This document shows positions 30,532 through 40,823 of a stretch of DNA of 64,000 nucleotides, in pieces. A program made the translations under genes and the position numbers. The DNA comes from Firmicutes bacterium AF25-13AC (lineage in GTDB: Bacteria; Bacillota; Clostridia; Lachnospirales; Lachnospiraceae). Location: positions 1 to 64,000 of the forward strand of contig QUFP01000013.1 in NCBI GenBank assembly GCA_003478935.1. Reading direction: 5' to 3'. The notes under the pieces were generated by a model. It saw only the letters and a program-made list of their open reading frames with translations. It did no database searches and had not been told where the DNA came from. Each line of letters opens with the position of its first letter. The first letter of the stretch is position 1.

Positions 30532-31065
30532 ATGGGAATCAGAACAGTTAGAACAGAGGGCGATGAGTGTCTTCGCAAGGTGTGTAAGCCAGTAAAGTCT
30601 GTAAGTTTAAGAACAAGAATTTTAATCGAGGATATGTTTGATACAATGTATGAGAGCGGCGGTGTAGGCTTGGCAGCTCCGCAGATCGGTGTATTAAAGC
30701 GCATTGTTGTTATGGATACCGATGACAATCAGCATGTATTGATCAATCCACAAATTTTAGAGGTTAGCGGTGAGCAGACAGGCTATGAGGGATGTCTTAG
30801 CATTCCGGGAAAGAGCGGTATTGTAACAAGACCTGATTATGTAAAGGTAAAGGCATTAAATGAGCGCGGAGAGGAATACGTCTTAGAGGGCGAAGGTCTT
30901 CTGGCAAGATGCATTTGTCATGAGTGCGATCATCTTGATGGTATTTTGTACAGTGATAAGGCAGAGGGCGGTCTGATCAATAATGAAGATTTGCCGGAGG
31001 ATGAGGAAGAAGAACTGTACGAGGATGCTTATGAGGAATTTACTGAAGAAGAAATTCACAAATAA
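30532..31065 (+). CDS. def: Peptide deformylase
   Basis: Def removes the N-formyl group from nascent proteins. All three family motifs are present: GVGLAAPQIG (about residues 44-53), EGCLSIPG (about 86-93) and the HECDH metal motif (about 130-134). The 177-residue length is slightly long because of an acidic C-terminal tail of Glu and Asp. The ATG at 30532 follows GAGAGGAG. The upstream in-frame ATG at 30514 overlaps that site. It is followed by fmt, the functional partner. Confidence 0.96.
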   Translation: MGIRTVRTEGDECLRKVCKPVKSVSLRTRILIEDMFDTMYESGGVGLAAPQIGVLKRIVVMDTDDNQHVLINPQILEVSGEQTGYEGCLSIPGKSGIVTRPDYVKVKALNERGEEYVLEGEGLLARCICHECDHLDGILYSDKAEGGLINNEDLPEDEEEELYEDAYEEFTEEEIHK

Positions 31066-31092
31066 GAAAATCAAGACAAAGGAGTGGTTGGT

Positions 31093-32046
31093 TTGAGAAT
31101 TATTTTTATGGGAACACCAGATTTTGCAGTTCCGGTATTACAAAGTCTTATTAATAGCAGACATGAGGTTGTTGCGGTTGTCACACAGCCAGACAGACCA
31201 AAGGGCAGAGGAAAAAATATGCAGTTTTCACCGGTAAAGGAGTGTGCACTTGCACATAATATTCCTGTGATGCAGCCAGTAAATGTGAGTGTGCCAGAAG
31301 TTATAGATGAGCTTCGTGCCTATGAGCCAGAGTTAATTGTAGTTGTCGCATTTGGCCAGTTTGTTACAAAGAAGATTCGTGAAATGCCAAAGTATGGCTG
31401 TATCAATGTGCATGCATCTCTGCTTCCAAAGTATCGCGGTGCAGGTCCGATTCAGTGGGCTGTTATAAATGGCGAAAAGGAAAGCGGTGTTACGACAATG
31501 TATATGTGTCGTGAGATCGATAAGGGTGATATGTTGCTTAAGGACACAGTCACACTTGATCCTAAGGAGACAGGAGACAGCCTGCACGATAAGCTTAGCA
31601 TGATGGGCGGTCCGCTTCTTTTGAAGACAATTGATCAGTTAGAGGATGGAAGTGCAGTTCGTATTCCGCAGTGCGAGGAAGAAAGCACATATGCACCTAA
31701 GCTTGAAAAAACAATGGGAAATATTGACTGGACAATGGATGCTGATCGTATTGAGCGATTAGTTCGAGGCTTAAATTCATGGCCAGGTACCTTTACAAAG
31801 ATACATGGAAAAACAGTTAAGATTTGGGATTGTGATGTAGTTTGTCAGGAAGCGCTTACAGAAAGTCAGGCGGCAGCTGAACCAGGAACTGTTATTATCA
31901 GTGAAAAAGATCAGCTGATTGTTAAGGCTGGTAATGGTGCATTGTCACTTCGTATGCTTCAGCCGGAGGGAAAAAAGAACATGACAGTTGATGCTTACCT
32001 GAGAGGCTATCCAATTGCACAGGGAGAATTATTTACACAGGTGTGA
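31093..32046 (+). CDS. fmt: Methionyl-tRNA formyltransferase
   Basis: Fmt formylates Met-tRNA(fMet) using 10-formyl-THF. The 317-residue product has MGTPDFAVP, HASLLPKYRGAGPIQWA with the catalytic Asn/His region, and the C-terminal RNA-binding domain. A TTG start at 31093 with AAAGGAG eight bases upstream yields MRIIFMGTPDFAVP, the standard N-terminus. The GTG at 31084 is part of the binding site. The substrate 10-formyl-THF could come from Fhs encoded earlier in the window. Confidence 0.95.
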   Translation: MRIIFMGTPDFAVPVLQSLINSRHEVVAVVTQPDRPKGRGKNMQFSPVKECALAHNIPVMQPVNVSVPEVIDELRAYEPELIVVVAFGQFVTKKIREMPKYGCINVHASLLPKYRGAGPIQWAVINGEKESGVTTMYMCREIDKGDMLLKDTVTLDPKETGDSLHDKLSMMGGPLLLKTIDQLEDGSAVRIPQCEEESTYAPKLEKTMGNIDWTMDADRIERLVRGLNSWPGTFTKIHGKTVKIWDCDVVCQEALTESQAAAEPGTVIISEKDQLIVKAGNGALSLRMLQPEGKKNMTVDAYLRGYPIAQGELFTQV

Positions 32047-32082
32047 AAGGCATAAAAATATAACATCACGGAGGTGAAGTGT

Positions 32083-32787
32083 ATGCCATATTATTACTGG
32101 GATCCTACTTATATACTTGTTTTAATTGGTGCACTGCTTTCAGTAGGTGCATCAGCATTAGTAAACAGAACATTTAATCGTTATTCATCTGTCTATGCAA
32201 GAAGTGGTCTGACAGGTGCGCAGGCTGCACAAAAGCTTTTGCACTCACAGGGCATTTATGATGTGCAGATTCAGCACATATCAGGCAGTTTGACAGATCA
32301 TTATGATCCGCGAAACAAAACGCTTAGTCTTTCAGATGCAGTATACAATGCAACAACTGTAGCTGCTATTGGTGTTGCAGCTCATGAGTGTGGTCATGCA
32401 ATGCAGCATGCGAAAGGCTATGTGCCGCTTTCTATTCGAAGCGCACTCGTTCCAGTTGTCAATTTTGGTTCTTATTTGTCATGGCCGTTAATTGTAATTG
32501 GTCTTTTTATTAACAGTTCCACAGGCAGTCTATTTTTAAATGCCGGACTGTTGTTATTTAGTTTAGTTGTATTGTTTCAGCTTGTAACGCTTCCTGTAGA
32601 AATCAATGCCTCCAGACGTGCAGTGCGCTTACTTGATCAAGAGCATATACTGATTGGTGACGAAGTTGGACAGACGGCACGTGTGTTAAAAGCAGCAGCA
32701 TTGACGTATGTAGCTAGTGCAGCAGCATCTATTTTACAGCTGCTTCGTCTTTTGATTTTAACAGGAGGAAGACGCAGAGATGACTGA
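32083..32787 (+). CDS. YugP-family membrane zinc metallopeptidase
   Basis: This 234-residue protein is a predicted neutral zinc metallopeptidase of the YugP (DUF232) family. The HECGH motif is at about residues 101-105. It is flanked by an N-terminal membrane segment (YILVLIGALLSVGASALV) and two later ones, with an ending hydrophobic stretch. GGAGGTG lies six bases before the ATG at 32083. It sits between fmt and rsmB, overlapping rsmB by eight bases, a placement shared with Bacillus-type operons. Its substrate is unknown. Confidence 0.88.
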   Translation: MPYYYWDPTYILVLIGALLSVGASALVNRTFNRYSSVYARSGLTGAQAAQKLLHSQGIYDVQIQHISGSLTDHYDPRNKTLSLSDAVYNATTVAAIGVAAHECGHAMQHAKGYVPLSIRSALVPVVNFGSYLSWPLIVIGLFINSSTGSLFLNAGLLLFSLVVLFQLVTLPVEINASRRAVRLLDQEHILIGDEVGQTARVLKAAALTYVASAAASILQLLRLLILTGGRRRDD

Positions 32788-34120
32788 GACAAAAAAAGAA
32801 AATGAGAGAGAGATTGTGCTGGCAATTTTAATTGAGGTGTTAGAGAAGAATCAATTCTCTCATATCGTGATTCGTCAGGCACTTGATAAATATAGTTATC
32901 TGCCTCAAAAGGATCGTTCTTTTATCGCGCGTCTTTCACGAGGCTGTGTAGAGCGAAAAATTGAGCTGGATGCAATAATTGACAAGGCAGCATCTGTAAA
33001 GGCTTCTAAGCAAAAGCCAGTTATTCGAAACATTTTAAGAATGGCTGCTTATCAGCTGAAATATATGGATGTTCCGGAGCATGCAGTTTGCAGTGAGGCT
33101 GTCAAGCTTGCAGCAAAGAAAGGTTTTTGGTCATTAAAAGGATTTGTCAATGCTGTTACGCGAAAGATGGCAGTACTCATTCCAACACTTGGCTGGAGCG
33201 ATCAGCCATCTGTCTATTATTCTGTTCCGCAGTGGCTTTATGATAAGCTGCTTAGCTGGTATCCAAAAGAGAAGGTAGTAGCATATCTTGAAGCTGCTGT
33301 TTCTCAGAGCGGCCATCCAATGTATGTGCATTGTCATACAGGAAGATACAGCATAGAAGAAATAGTTTCGTCTTTAGAGAAAGAAGGCATTTCTGTAAAG
33401 AAAGCACCTTATGCAGACGATTGTCTTGAACTAATAGACGCAGGTGATATTCGCCGTACAAATGTATTTCAGGATGGTCTTATTCAGATTCAGGATATAA
33501 GCTCAGCACTGGCAGCTCAATGTGTCGCACCACAAGAAAATAGTTTTTGTATTGATATGTGCGCAGCACCGGGAGGAAAAAGCATTCATCTTGCAAAGGC
33601 GAAAGGCGGCACGACGAAGGTGTTAAGCCGTGATATTTCATGGGAAAAATTGGAACTGATTGAAGAAAACAGAGTGCGCTGTCATGCCGATAATATGCAG
33701 ATTGAGCAGTGGGATGCATGTGTGCCTGATGAGGAAAGAAAAGAGACAGCAGATTATGTACTGGCTGATGTGCCATGCTCTGGTCTTGGTATTTTATCAA
33801 GAAAACCGGACATTAAGTATCAGCTGACACAAGAACGTCTGACTGAGCTTGTAAGCTTACAGCGAGAGATTCTTGTTAATGCAGCTAAGCTTGTAAAGCC
33901 GGGTGGTGTTTTAGTTTACAGCACATGCACAATAAATCCAGAAGAAAATGAGGAAAATGTTCGTTATCTTTTAACACAGATGCCATTTGAACTTGAAAGT
34001 CTGGCTCCTTTTATTAAGGAAGAAATCGAGGGCAATGATCCATCAAGCGGCATGCTTAAGCTGCTTCCAGGACAAAATCAGTGTGATGGCTTCTTTGTTG
34101 CACGGCTTCGCAGAAAATAA
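32780..34120 (+). CDS. rsmB: 16S rRNA (cytosine-967-C5) methyltransferase
   Basis: RsmB methylates C967 of 16S rRNA. The 446-residue product has an N-terminal NusB-like RNA-binding domain (about residues 1-140) and a Rossmann methyltransferase. DMCAAPGGKS is the SAM motif. The two catalytic Cys lie in DVPCSGLG (about 332) and YSTCTINPEEN (about 382). The gene overlaps yugP and precedes rlmN by 16 bases in the conserved fmt-rsmB-rlmN-prpC-prkC order. Confidence 0.95.
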   Translation: MTETKKENEREIVLAILIEVLEKNQFSHIVIRQALDKYSYLPQKDRSFIARLSRGCVERKIELDAIIDKAASVKASKQKPVIRNILRMAAYQLKYMDVPEHAVCSEAVKLAAKKGFWSLKGFVNAVTRKMAVLIPTLGWSDQPSVYYSVPQWLYDKLLSWYPKEKVVAYLEAAVSQSGHPMYVHCHTGRYSIEEIVSSLEKEGISVKKAPYADDCLELIDAGDIRRTNVFQDGLIQIQDISSALAAQCVAPQENSFCIDMCAAPGGKSIHLAKAKGGTTKVLSRDISWEKLELIEENRVRCHADNMQIEQWDACVPDEERKETADYVLADVPCSGLGILSRKPDIKYQLTQERLTELVSLQREILVNAAKLVKPGGVLVYSTCTINPEENEENVRYLLTQMPFELESLAPFIKEEIEGNDPSSGMLKLLPGQNQCDGFFVARLRRK

Positions 34121-34136
34121 TATTCAGGAGAACGAA

Positions 34137-35174
34137 ATGAAAGAAGATATTAAATCTATGACATTGCCGGAACTGACAACATGGATGAGTGCTCTGGGAG
34201 AGAAGGGGTTTCGGGCAAAACAGCTTTATAACTGGATGCATAAGAATCTTGTTTCTTCCTTTGATGAGATGACCAACCTTTCCGGCGCATTGAAAAGCAA
34301 ATTGAAGGAGCAGGCTGATTTTGTTGTATTAACGCCTGTTGATGTGCGGATCTCCTCAATAGACGGAACAAGAAAATATCTGTTTCGTCTCCAAGATGGA
34401 AATGTGATAGAAAGCGTTTTGATGCGCTATCGTTTTGGAAATTCCGTCTGCATTTCCACACAAGTCGGCTGCCGTATGGGCTGTCGTTTTTGTGCTTCTA
34501 CACTTGATGGATTGGTCAGAAGCCTTCGCCCAAGTGAGATGCTAGAGCAGATCTACAGGATTCAAAAGGATATTGGAGAGCGTATTTCTAATGTTGTTTT
34601 GATGGGATCTGGAGAACCATTTGATAATACAGAGAATGTATTTCGTTTTCTAGATTTGATCTCATGCGAGGAAGGATTAAATATTAGTCAGCGAAATTTA
34701 ACTATTTCGACTTGTGGTTTAATTCCTGGAATTGAGCAGCTTACAGCGCGGCACAGTCAGGTGACATTAGCACTTTCGCTTCATGCACCAAATGATACGG
34801 TGCGAAAGGAATTGATGCCGATTGCAAACAAGTATCATATTCAAGATGTGCTGGCAGCCTGCAAAAAGTATTTTGAGGTTACAGGACGTCGCGTTACGTT
34901 TGAATACAGCCTGGTAGCTGGTGTCAATGACAATGAAGATGAGGCAAGACAGCTTGCAGCACTTTTGAACGGCTTTCCTTGTCATGTCAATCTGATTCCG
35001 GTGAATCCGATTAAAGAAAGAAATTATGTTCAGTCTGGACAGGTTCAGATAGAGAAATTTAAAAAATTGCTTGAAAAAAGTGCAATACATGTTACTATTA
35101 GAAGAGAAATGGGCCGTGACATTGACGGCGCATGCGGACAACTCCGAAAAAGCTATCTTGAACAACATACATAA
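34137..35174 (+). CDS. rlmN: 23S rRNA (A2503-C2)/tRNA methyltransferase RlmN
   Basis: RlmN is a radical-SAM enzyme methylating A2503 of 23S rRNA and A37 of tRNAs. The CxxxCxxC cluster motif CRMGCRFC is at about residues 112-119. The catalytic Cys near the end lies in DIDGACGQL. GSGEP is the SAM-binding GGEP-like motif. The ATG at 34137 follows CAGGAG. Longer in-frame starts would overlap rsmB heavily and carry no homology. The 345-residue length is typical. Confidence 0.95.
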   Translation: MKEDIKSMTLPELTTWMSALGEKGFRAKQLYNWMHKNLVSSFDEMTNLSGALKSKLKEQADFVVLTPVDVRISSIDGTRKYLFRLQDGNVIESVLMRYRFGNSVCISTQVGCRMGCRFCASTLDGLVRSLRPSEMLEQIYRIQKDIGERISNVVLMGSGEPFDNTENVFRFLDLISCEEGLNISQRNLTISTCGLIPGIEQLTARHSQVTLALSLHAPNDTVRKELMPIANKYHIQDVLAACKKYFEVTGRRVTFEYSLVAGVNDNEDEARQLAALLNGFPCHVNLIPVNPIKERNYVQSGQVQIEKFKKLLEKSAIHVTIRREMGRDIDGACGQLRKSYLEQHT

Positions 35175-35188
35175 AAGGAGTTTTTGGA

Positions 35189-35914
35189 ATGCAGATTAGT
35201 TGTAAAAGTGATATAGGAAGGATGCGTTCCCAGAATCAGGATTCTGTTTTTGCATCCGATAAACCGGTGGGGAAGCTGCCAAATCTTCTGATTGTGGCCG
35301 ACGGTATGGGCGGTCATAAAGCAGGAGATTTTGCGTCCCGCTATGCAGTAGAGAAATTGGTGGAATGCATCAGCGAATCCGTTTATGAGAATCCGCTTCT
35401 TATTGTGAGCGATGCGATTCGCGTGGTGAACCGCAGAATCTATGAAAAGTCACAGGATTATGAAGAATACAGAGGAATGGGAACGACGCTGACGCTTGCA
35501 TTTGTGGATGAGGCAAGTAAGCTTCATGTTTTTCAGGTAGGCGACAGCAGATTGTATCTGATTTCGGATACAATCCGCCAGATCACAAAAGATCATTCTT
35601 ATGTGGAGGAAATGTACCGCAAAGGTTTGATTACAAGAGATTCGGAGGAGTACCAGAGCAAGAAAAATATAATTACGAGAGCACTCGGTTCTCATGATTA
35701 TACCGCAGCAGATATTTTTGAGGAACCTGTTGTACCGGGAGATCTACTTTTGCTGTGCTCGGATGGCTTGACCAACATGGTCGGCGATGATGCAATTTTT
35801 GAGATTGCAAAGGGCGCAGCCTCACTGGAAGAAAAGACAAATGTTCTGATTGAACAGGCCAATGAAAACGGAGGTCAGGATAATATCTCTGTTATTTTGG
35901 CATCAGTGGAGTAA
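35189..35914 (+). CDS. prpC: PP2C-type Ser/Thr phosphatase
   Basis: PrpC/Stp dephosphorylates targets of the neighbouring PASTA kinase. Metal-binding PP2C motifs are visible: DIGRMRSQNQDS, ADGMGGHKAG, GDSRLYL, CSDGLTNM and ENGGQDNIS. The 241-residue length is standard for bacterial PP2C. AAAGGAG precedes the ATG. It is 25 bases ahead of prkC. Confidence 0.95.
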   Translation: MQISCKSDIGRMRSQNQDSVFASDKPVGKLPNLLIVADGMGGHKAGDFASRYAVEKLVECISESVYENPLLIVSDAIRVVNRRIYEKSQDYEEYRGMGTTLTLAFVDEASKLHVFQVGDSRLYLISDTIRQITKDHSYVEEMYRKGLITRDSEEYQSKKNIITRALGSHDYTAADIFEEPVVPGDLLLLCSDGLTNMVGDDAIFEIAKGAASLEEKTNVLIEQANENGGQDNISVILASVE

Positions 35915-35939
35915 TACCCAAAGGGTTATGGAGGATAAG

Positions 35940-38506
35940 ATGATACGAACAGGAACAATTCTGAGCAGCAGATATGAAATCCTTGAGCAAATTGGTTCCG
36001 GCGGCATGGCATATGTATATAAGGCAAGAGACAGAAAGCTAAGCCGTCTGGTAGCAATTAAGATATTAAAAGAAGAGTTCTGTAAGGATAAGAGCTTTGT
36101 AGCAAAGTTTCGGATGGAGGCACAGGCAGCAGCCGGCCTTTCACATAACAATGTGGTTGGAGTCTATGATGTCGGTGAAGAAAACAATGTTCACTACATT
36201 GTAATGGAACTTATTGATGGTATTACGCTTAAGGAATATATTACACGAAAGAGAAAATTAGGAACAAAAGAGTCTATCGGAATTGCCATTCAGGTAGCTC
36301 AGGGTCTTGAGGCTGCACATAAACGTCATATTGTGCACCGTGATATCAAGCCACAGAATATTATTATATCAAAGGATGGCCGTATTAAGGTTGCTGATTT
36401 TGGAATTGCAAGAGCAATTACCGATGAGACAACAAATCTTTACGGTGCAGCAGGCTCTGTGCATTATATTTCACCGGAGCAGGCAAGAGGCGGCTACTGT
36501 GATGAGAGAAGTGATATTTATTCACTTGGAATTACGATATATGAGATGGTGACTGGCCGTGTCCCGTTTGACGGTGATACGACAGTAGCGGTAGCAATAG
36601 CGCATATCAATGAGGCAATGGTGCCGCCAAGCAACATTGAGCCAAGTGTTCCTGTTGCCCTTGAACAGATTATTTTCAAGTGTACACAAAAGCGTCCTAA
36701 CCAGCGTTATTCAGCTGCGCAGATCTCATAAAGGATCTTCGCCACGCACTTGTTGCACCAAATGAGCGTTTTGTTCATTTTGTTCAGCTTGAGGAGACTG
36801 CAAATGGAGAGACTACTGTTATGAGCGATGAACAGATGCGTGATATACGCAATCGTTCAGACCGCGGTCAGCATGAGAATACAGCATATCAGGAAAGAAG
36901 CTTAAAGAGTCAGCAGATTAAGCGTTCACCTGCCAGAGAGAGCGCAGCAGCTCAGCAGCGTCGTCATGAGCAGATTGATTTTGAGACATATGGTCCGGGA
37001 AATCAGGACGACAATTTTTCAAGTGAAGCTTATAAAAGAGAAAAGCATTCTCGTGCTAAAAAAGTAAAGAGAGATCCAGATGAGGCAACAGCATTTGATA
37101 AGATACTGGCAGCAATTGGCTCTGTGCTTGGTGTTGCCATGCTTGCTATGCTTGTGTATATTGTAGGTTCTCTTTCTGGTGCCTTTCAGCGTACACCAAC
37201 GAGTATATCAGCAAATAAAAAAACGACAGCTGCAGCTAATGAAAATGATCCAATCATCTCAACATATGAGGACGAATCGGGGCAGGATGCAGACGGCAGA
37301 ACAAAAGTGCCAGAGCTTCTTGGTATGAGTATTACAGAAGCAACAAAGGCATTAAAGGAAGTTGGTCTTAAGATTGTTTTGGCAAGAACGTATGAGTATT
37401 CTGACGAGTATGCGACTGGTCTTGTGTGCCGTCAGCAGTATGACAAGGGTACAGTTGTTGATAAGGGAAGTACCATAAAGGTGTATTTGAGCCTTGGAAG
37501 TGATAAGTTTGAGATTAACAGTAAACTGTATGTCAATGGAAATGTTAGTATTCTAAAGTATTATTTGAGGAGCTTTAAGGACATTGATGTAAAGTATGTT
37601 GGCGAATACAGTGAGGAATATGCAAAAGATATGGTGCTTCGCATGGAGCCGGATAAAGGATATCTTCAGGCGGGAGATTCTTTAAAGGTTTACATTAGTT
37701 TAGGACCTGAATATATCGATGTTCCGAATCTTTATGGTATGACAAAACAGCAGGCAATCGCCAAAATTGAGCAGGCGGGCTTTAGTGTAGGAACGATTAG
37801 TGAAGTTAACAGTGACAATACTGAGGTAGGTCAGGTATGCGGTCAGAGCCTTGATCCAGGTACCAGTCAAAAGAGTGGAACTGAGATTGCATTTTCTATA
37901 AGTCTTGGACCGAAGATGGCAGTTGTGCCAGGTGTTGTCGGTAATTCAGCAGAAGGATACGCATATTCTGCAATAGGTTCTGCAAATCTTTATTATTCAA
38001 TTGAATACGCAGAAAGCACATCTGTTCCAGCAGGTACTGTAATTAGTCAGGTACCAGAGGGCGGAACATCTGTACCAGAGTATTCAACTGTAAAGCTTGT
38101 AATTAGTGTTGGACCGCCGACAGTAGGCTTAGGAGCTAATGATTTGACAAATATGACGCAGGAGCAGGCAACATCTACACTTGCAGGTATGTCACTTGGT
38201 GCACAGATTCAGTACGAGTCAAGTGATTATGTGGCAGTTGGAAGCGTAACAAGATGGGCTGCGACTAGTGCAGACGGATCCTTGCACGCAGGAGATACTG
38301 TAATTGTCTTTATCAGTACAGGTCCGGCAGCAACAGCGCCAAGTACAGATCCGGCGCCGGCACCAAGTACAGATCCAGCACCAGCACCAAGTACAGATCC
38401 AGCACCAGCACCAAGTACAGATCCGGCGCCGGCACCAAGCCCAGATCCGGCACCGAGTACTGATGCAGCAGCGCCTCAGGCAGACACAGCAGGCGCTGTA
38501 AGCTGA
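35940..38506 (+). CDS. prkC: PASTA-domain Ser/Thr protein kinase (one-base break)
   Basis: PrkC senses muropeptides or lipid II outside the cell and phosphorylates cytoplasmic targets. The kinase domain has GSGGMAYV (about residues 19-26), the Lys of VAIKIL (41), HRDIKPQN (about 133), DFGIARA and the APE-like SPEQ. One membrane segment (about 388-410) separates it from four to five PASTA repeats (PxLxGMxxxEAxxAL pattern). The frame breaks near 36717-36719 at the end of the kinase domain: one frame ends at a false stop at 36731, while DLIKDLRHALVAP continues in another. One added base gives about 855 residues. GGAGG (35929-35933) fixes the ATG at 35940. The C-terminus is a Pro-rich repeat tail. 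Confidence 0.93.
38339..38458 (+). repeat. 24-bp tandem repeat in the prkC tail
   Basis: Four 24-base units (38339-38434) encode PSTDPAPA, followed by one divergent unit encoding PSPDPAPS. The units alternate between GCGCCGG and GCACCAG versions, suggesting recent duplication of pairs. The tail would lie outside the membrane beyond the PASTA domains. Confidence 0.9.
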
Positions 38507-38529
38507 AATAAGTGTAAAGGAATTACAGG

Positions 38530-39417
38530 ATGCAGGGAAAAATCATCAAAGGAATTGCCGGATTTTATTATGTACAGGCAGAGAATGAATCGCAGTACGA
38601 GTGCAAGGCGAAAGGAATTTTCAGAAAAGACCATAAAAAACCTCTGGTGGGTGATGAAGTGACAATTGAGGTGCTTGATGAGGAAGAAAAGAAAGGCTCC
38701 ATTACAGAGCTTCTTCCTCGAAGAAGCGAGTTGTTTCGTCCAGCGGTAGCAAATATAGATCAGGCAGTGATCGTATTTGCATGCCGTGAGCCAGAACCAA
38801 ATTTTAATTTGCTGGATCGTTTTCTTGTTTTAATGGAAAAGCGAAATGTATCGGTTATTCTTTGTTTTACAAAGGCTGATCTGGCAACAGCGGAATTTAA
38901 AAAAGAGGTTCAAATGATATATGAGCCAGCTGGTTATCCTGTTTGCTTTACTGACTATCATGATTTTGAAGGAGAAGGACACAAAAAACTGCTTCATCTT
39001 CTTTCAGGGAAGGTGACAGCCTTTGCAGGTCCGAGCGGTGTTGGAAAATCAACGCTGGTAAATCATTTTTGTCCGGAAGCAGGGATGGATACTGGCGAAG
39101 TCAGTGAGAAAATAAAAAGAGGAAAGCATACGACAAGACATTCAGAGATTTTTTATCTGGGTCATCAGACATTTTTATTTGATACACCTGGATTTAGCTC
39201 GCTAGATGTGCTTTCTCTTGAAAAGGAAGAACTCGAGCTGCTTTTTCCGGAGTTTGCACCTTATCTTGGTAAGTGCCGCTTTACAGGATGTTCTCATATT
39301 TCAGAGCCGTCATGCGGCGTAAAGGAAGCAGTCCAAAATGGAAAAATCAGTAAAAACCGTTATGAAAGCTATACAGCTTTTTATAAAGAATTAAATGCAG
39401 TAAGACGATATAAATAA
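38530..39417 (+). CDS. rsgA: Ribosome small-subunit-dependent GTPase A
   Basis: RsgA is a circularly permuted GTPase that checks late 30S maturation. The order G4 FTKAD (about residue 113) before G1 GPSGVGKSTL (about 167) and G3 DTPGF shows the permutation. An OB-fold precedes it, and the C-terminal zinc motif CxxxxCxHxxxxxC appears in CRFTGCSHISEPSC. The length of 295 residues is typical. It sits after prkC and before rpe as in Bacillus. Confidence 0.95.
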   Translation: MQGKIIKGIAGFYYVQAENESQYECKAKGIFRKDHKKPLVGDEVTIEVLDEEEKKGSITELLPRRSELFRPAVANIDQAVIVFACREPEPNFNLLDRFLVLMEKRNVSVILCFTKADLATAEFKKEVQMIYEPAGYPVCFTDYHDFEGEGHKKLLHLLSGKVTAFAGPSGVGKSTLVNHFCPEAGMDTGEVSEKIKRGKHTTRHSEIFYLGHQTFLFDTPGFSSLDVLSLEKEELELLFPEFAPYLGKCRFTGCSHISEPSCGVKEAVQNGKISKNRYESYTAFYKELNAVRRYK

Positions 39418-39435
39418 AGGAAAGGAAAGTAACAC

Positions 39436-40104
39436 ATGGCAGATTTGGCAGTATCTTTACTATCAGCAGATTTTTCGTGTTTAGAAAAACAACTTCAGGA
39501 ATTAAAAGAGGCAGACGTGAAATGGCTTCACATTGATGTGATGGATGGCAATTTTGTACCTAGCATCTCATTTGGATTTCCGATTGTCAAAACACTAAGA
39601 AAGGCATTTTCAGGTGTATTTGACGTCCATTTGATGATCCAGGAGCCGATCCGTTATATCAAAGAGTTTGCAGAATCTGGAAGTGATATGATCACGATTC
39701 ATCTGGAAGCATGTGAGGATGTTGAGGCTACTTTAAGGTGGATTCGTGAGTGTGGCTGTAAGGCAGGACTTGCAGTTAACCCACATACCCCGATTGAGGA
39801 TGTCTATCCATATCTTCATCTGACAGATATGGTGCTTGCCATGACAGTACAGCCTGGATTTGGAGGACAGAAATATATCCATTCAGTAACGAAAAAGGTG
39901 GAGACACTGCATAAGTATTTAAATGAGAATGGATTTGATTCTGTTTTGATTGAAGTGGATGGTGGAATTTGTCTTGAAACTGCTCTGGAAGCAGCAGATG
40001 CAGGAAGTGATATTCTTGTCAGCGGAAGCAGTGTGTTTAAAGGCAATATTGGACAAAATGTACACGATCTTCTGGAGGCAATGAACCATTCAGAGAAGGT
40101 ATGA
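39436..40104 (+). CDS. rpe: Ribulose-phosphate 3-epimerase
   Basis: Rpe interconverts ribulose-5-P and xylulose-5-P in the pentose phosphate pathway. The 222-residue TIM barrel has SLLSADFSCL, HIDVMDGNFVP, DVHLMI, MTVQPGFGGQKY and EVDGGI, covering the metal and substrate residues. AAAGGAAAG precedes the ATG. Confidence 0.96.
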   Translation: MADLAVSLLSADFSCLEKQLQELKEADVKWLHIDVMDGNFVPSISFGFPIVKTLRKAFSGVFDVHLMIQEPIRYIKEFAESGSDMITIHLEACEDVEATLRWIRECGCKAGLAVNPHTPIEDVYPYLHLTDMVLAMTVQPGFGGQKYIHSVTKKVETLHKYLNENGFDSVLIEVDGGICLETALEAADAGSDILVSGSSVFKGNIGQNVHDLLEAMNHSEKV

Positions 40105-40134
40105 TGTATAGGCACAAATAAAAGCAGGACAGGT

Positions 40135-40797
40135 ATGCAGAGGATGAAAAACTTATTGCTTGTATTGGGCGGAACATTAGATGCTTTGTTTTTAAAAGAG
40201 TGCTATGAAAAAATGCAGCCACATTTTGTGGTGGCTGCAGATGGAGCACTTGAAAAAGTTTTGGCAGCAGGTATTCCATGCGATTGTGGAATGGGAGATT
40301 TTGACACAGTCTCAAAAGATGTGCTTTGTCATTTTGAGGAGGATCAAAATACAAAGTTACTCTCCTTTCCACCTGAAAAGGATGAGACAGATGCAGAGCT
40401 TGCTGTGCAGTTTGCAGTAGATCAAAAACCAGATAAGATTTGGATTCTTGGTGCAACAGGAGGCCGTATGGATCATATGCTCGGCAATCTGGAACTTCTT
40501 CATATTCCCCTTACAAAAGGCATTGAATGTGAAATAATTGATCAGCAAAATCGAATCAGGCTGCTAGATGGCCCTATTTTGCTTGAAAAAATGGCTGATT
40601 GGAAGTATGTATCATTTTTATCCTACACAGATCAGACACAAGGCATTACATTAAAGGGATTTGTTTATAATGTTGAAAATTTCACCTTGAAAAAGGGAAG
40701 TACACGCTGTATAAGCAATGAGATATGTGATGAGAAGGCAGCGGTTTCATTTACGAATGGGCTGCTTTACTGTATTCGTTCACGTGATCTAAGATGA
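40135..40797 (+). CDS. thiN: Thiamine pyrophosphokinase
   Basis: ThiN converts thiamine to thiamine pyrophosphate. The 220-residue product shows ADGALEKVLAAGIPCDCGMGDFDTV, the paired-acid KDETDAELAV and GATGGRMDHMLGN motifs of the family, and the C-terminal thiamine-binding beta-sandwich. Its stop overlaps the next start. It closes the conserved prkC-rsgA-rpe-thiN order. Confidence 0.94.
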   Translation: MQRMKNLLLVLGGTLDALFLKECYEKMQPHFVVAADGALEKVLAAGIPCDCGMGDFDTVSKDVLCHFEEDQNTKLLSFPPEKDETDAELAVQFAVDQKPDKIWILGATGGRMDHMLGNLELLHIPLTKGIECEIIDQQNRIRLLDGPILLEKMADWKYVSFLSYTDQTQGITLKGFVYNVENFTLKKGSTRCISNEICDEKAAVSFTNGLLYCIRSRDLR

Positions 40798-40823
40798 TTA
40801 ATGATGAAAAAGAGGTATCAGCA

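Noticed and set aside
38304..38501. 65-codon Gln/His/Arg-rich open frame inside the prkC tail
   Set aside because: It is the out-of-frame reading of the PSTDPAPA repeat.
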